The notes under the pieces: model-generated
The model's input: the letters and a program-made list of their open reading frames with translations, nothing else
Told to the model about the DNA's origin: nothing
Database searches by the model: none
Translations under genes and position numbers: made by a program
Source: JBKPIY01 sp046730475
GTDB taxonomy: Bacteria > Actinomycetota > Thermoleophilia > Solirubrobacterales > 70-9
DNA: 24,024 nt
Direction: 5' to 3'
NCBI GenBank assembly: GCA_046730475.1
Contig: JBKPIY010000089.1
Coordinates: forward strand, 1-24,024
Part shown: piece after piece, positions 23,979 through 24,024 of the stretch
Position numbering within the stretch: position 1 is the stretch's first letter
Layout of the letters: each line of letters begins with the position of its first letter

Positions 23979-24024
23979 ATGTCGGCGCGGGAACGTTCCC
24001 GCGTGAGGAGAAGCTGGACTGATC
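23979..24024 (+). CDS. Possible start of a gene running off the window
   Basis: An ATG at 23979 is preceded by GGAGGTAGAGGAG, the strongest SD-like stretch nearby, and the frame stays open for the 15 codons to the window end (MSARERSRVRRSWTD). The basic start with RRSWT is seen in some regulators, but 15 residues are too few to identify it. Confidence 0.35.
   Translation, partial: MSARERSRVRRSWTD
23986..24003. repeat. Perfect 18-bp palindrome with AACGTT core
   Basis: CGCGGGAACGTTCCCGCG is a perfect palindrome. A symmetric site with a central CG inside AACGTT is the usual form of LacI-family operators. It lies just after the candidate ATG at 23979, so it could be an autoregulatory operator or mark a different transcript layout. 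Confidence 0.45.

Overview
The window is GC-rich, tightly packed bacterial DNA with many GTG starts, 1-17 nt gene overlaps and, at several genes, start codons with no Shine-Dalgarno sequence just downstream of a -10-like box. Together with a GTP-type PEP carboxykinase, a wax ester synthase/diacylglycerol acyltransferase (WS/DGAT) and an actinobacterial-style group 3b NiFe hydrogenase set, this suggests an actinobacterium, possibly of the Thermoleophilia/Solirubrobacterales type. That placement is inference; there is no rRNA or other phylogenetic marker here. I see no mobile element, tRNA, rRNA or CRISPR array.

Layout. 1-189 (-) is the N-terminus of a membrane protein cut by the window edge. 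367-2181 (-) is GTP-dependent PEP carboxykinase. It is divergent from a long plus-strand run, 2421-13601, that looks like one operon: PEP synthase, WS/DGAT, the gamma, alpha and beta subunits of a pyruvate:ferredoxin oxidoreductase (PFOR), a GltD-like FAD/NAD(P) oxidoreductase with a PorD-like di-cluster ferredoxin tail, and a GNAT domain fused to an ADP-forming acyl-CoA synthetase. It converges, with only 6 bp between stop codons, on a minus-strand operon (18984-13608) for a group 3b NAD(P)-linked NiFe hydrogenase: beta FeS subunit, a stand-alone cyclic-nucleotide-binding protein, FAD/NAD(P) subunit, small subunit, large subunit and maturation protease. Upstream, an ArsR-type regulator (19346-19035) is divergent from a 40-aa small ORF and a DHA2-family MFS exporter. 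21088-23446 holds a coupled three-gene operon: a succinyl-CoA-synthetase-like beta/alpha pair and an 81-aa ferredoxin-like protein. A hotdog-fold thioesterase-like gene (-) and the possible start of a plus-strand gene close the window.

How the genes may work together (inference). PEPCK, PEP synthase and PFOR sit at the PEP-pyruvate-oxaloacetate-acetyl-CoA node. PFOR would yield acetyl-CoA and reduced ferredoxin; the GltD/PorD fusion could pass the electrons to NAD(P)+; the 3b hydrogenase could exchange NAD(P)H with H2; the ADP-forming synthetase could convert acetyl-CoA to acetate with ATP gain; and WS/DGAT could store acyl groups as wax ester or triacylglycerol. This resembles a low-oxygen overflow module, loosely analogous to wax-ester fermentation. 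The most unusual items are the acyl-CoA ligase/ferredoxin operon, interlocked inverted repeats in the ppsA upstream region, the 40-aa ORF coupled to the exporter, the N-terminally extended hydrogenase protease, and a Cys-to-Ser change in the PEPCK P-loop.
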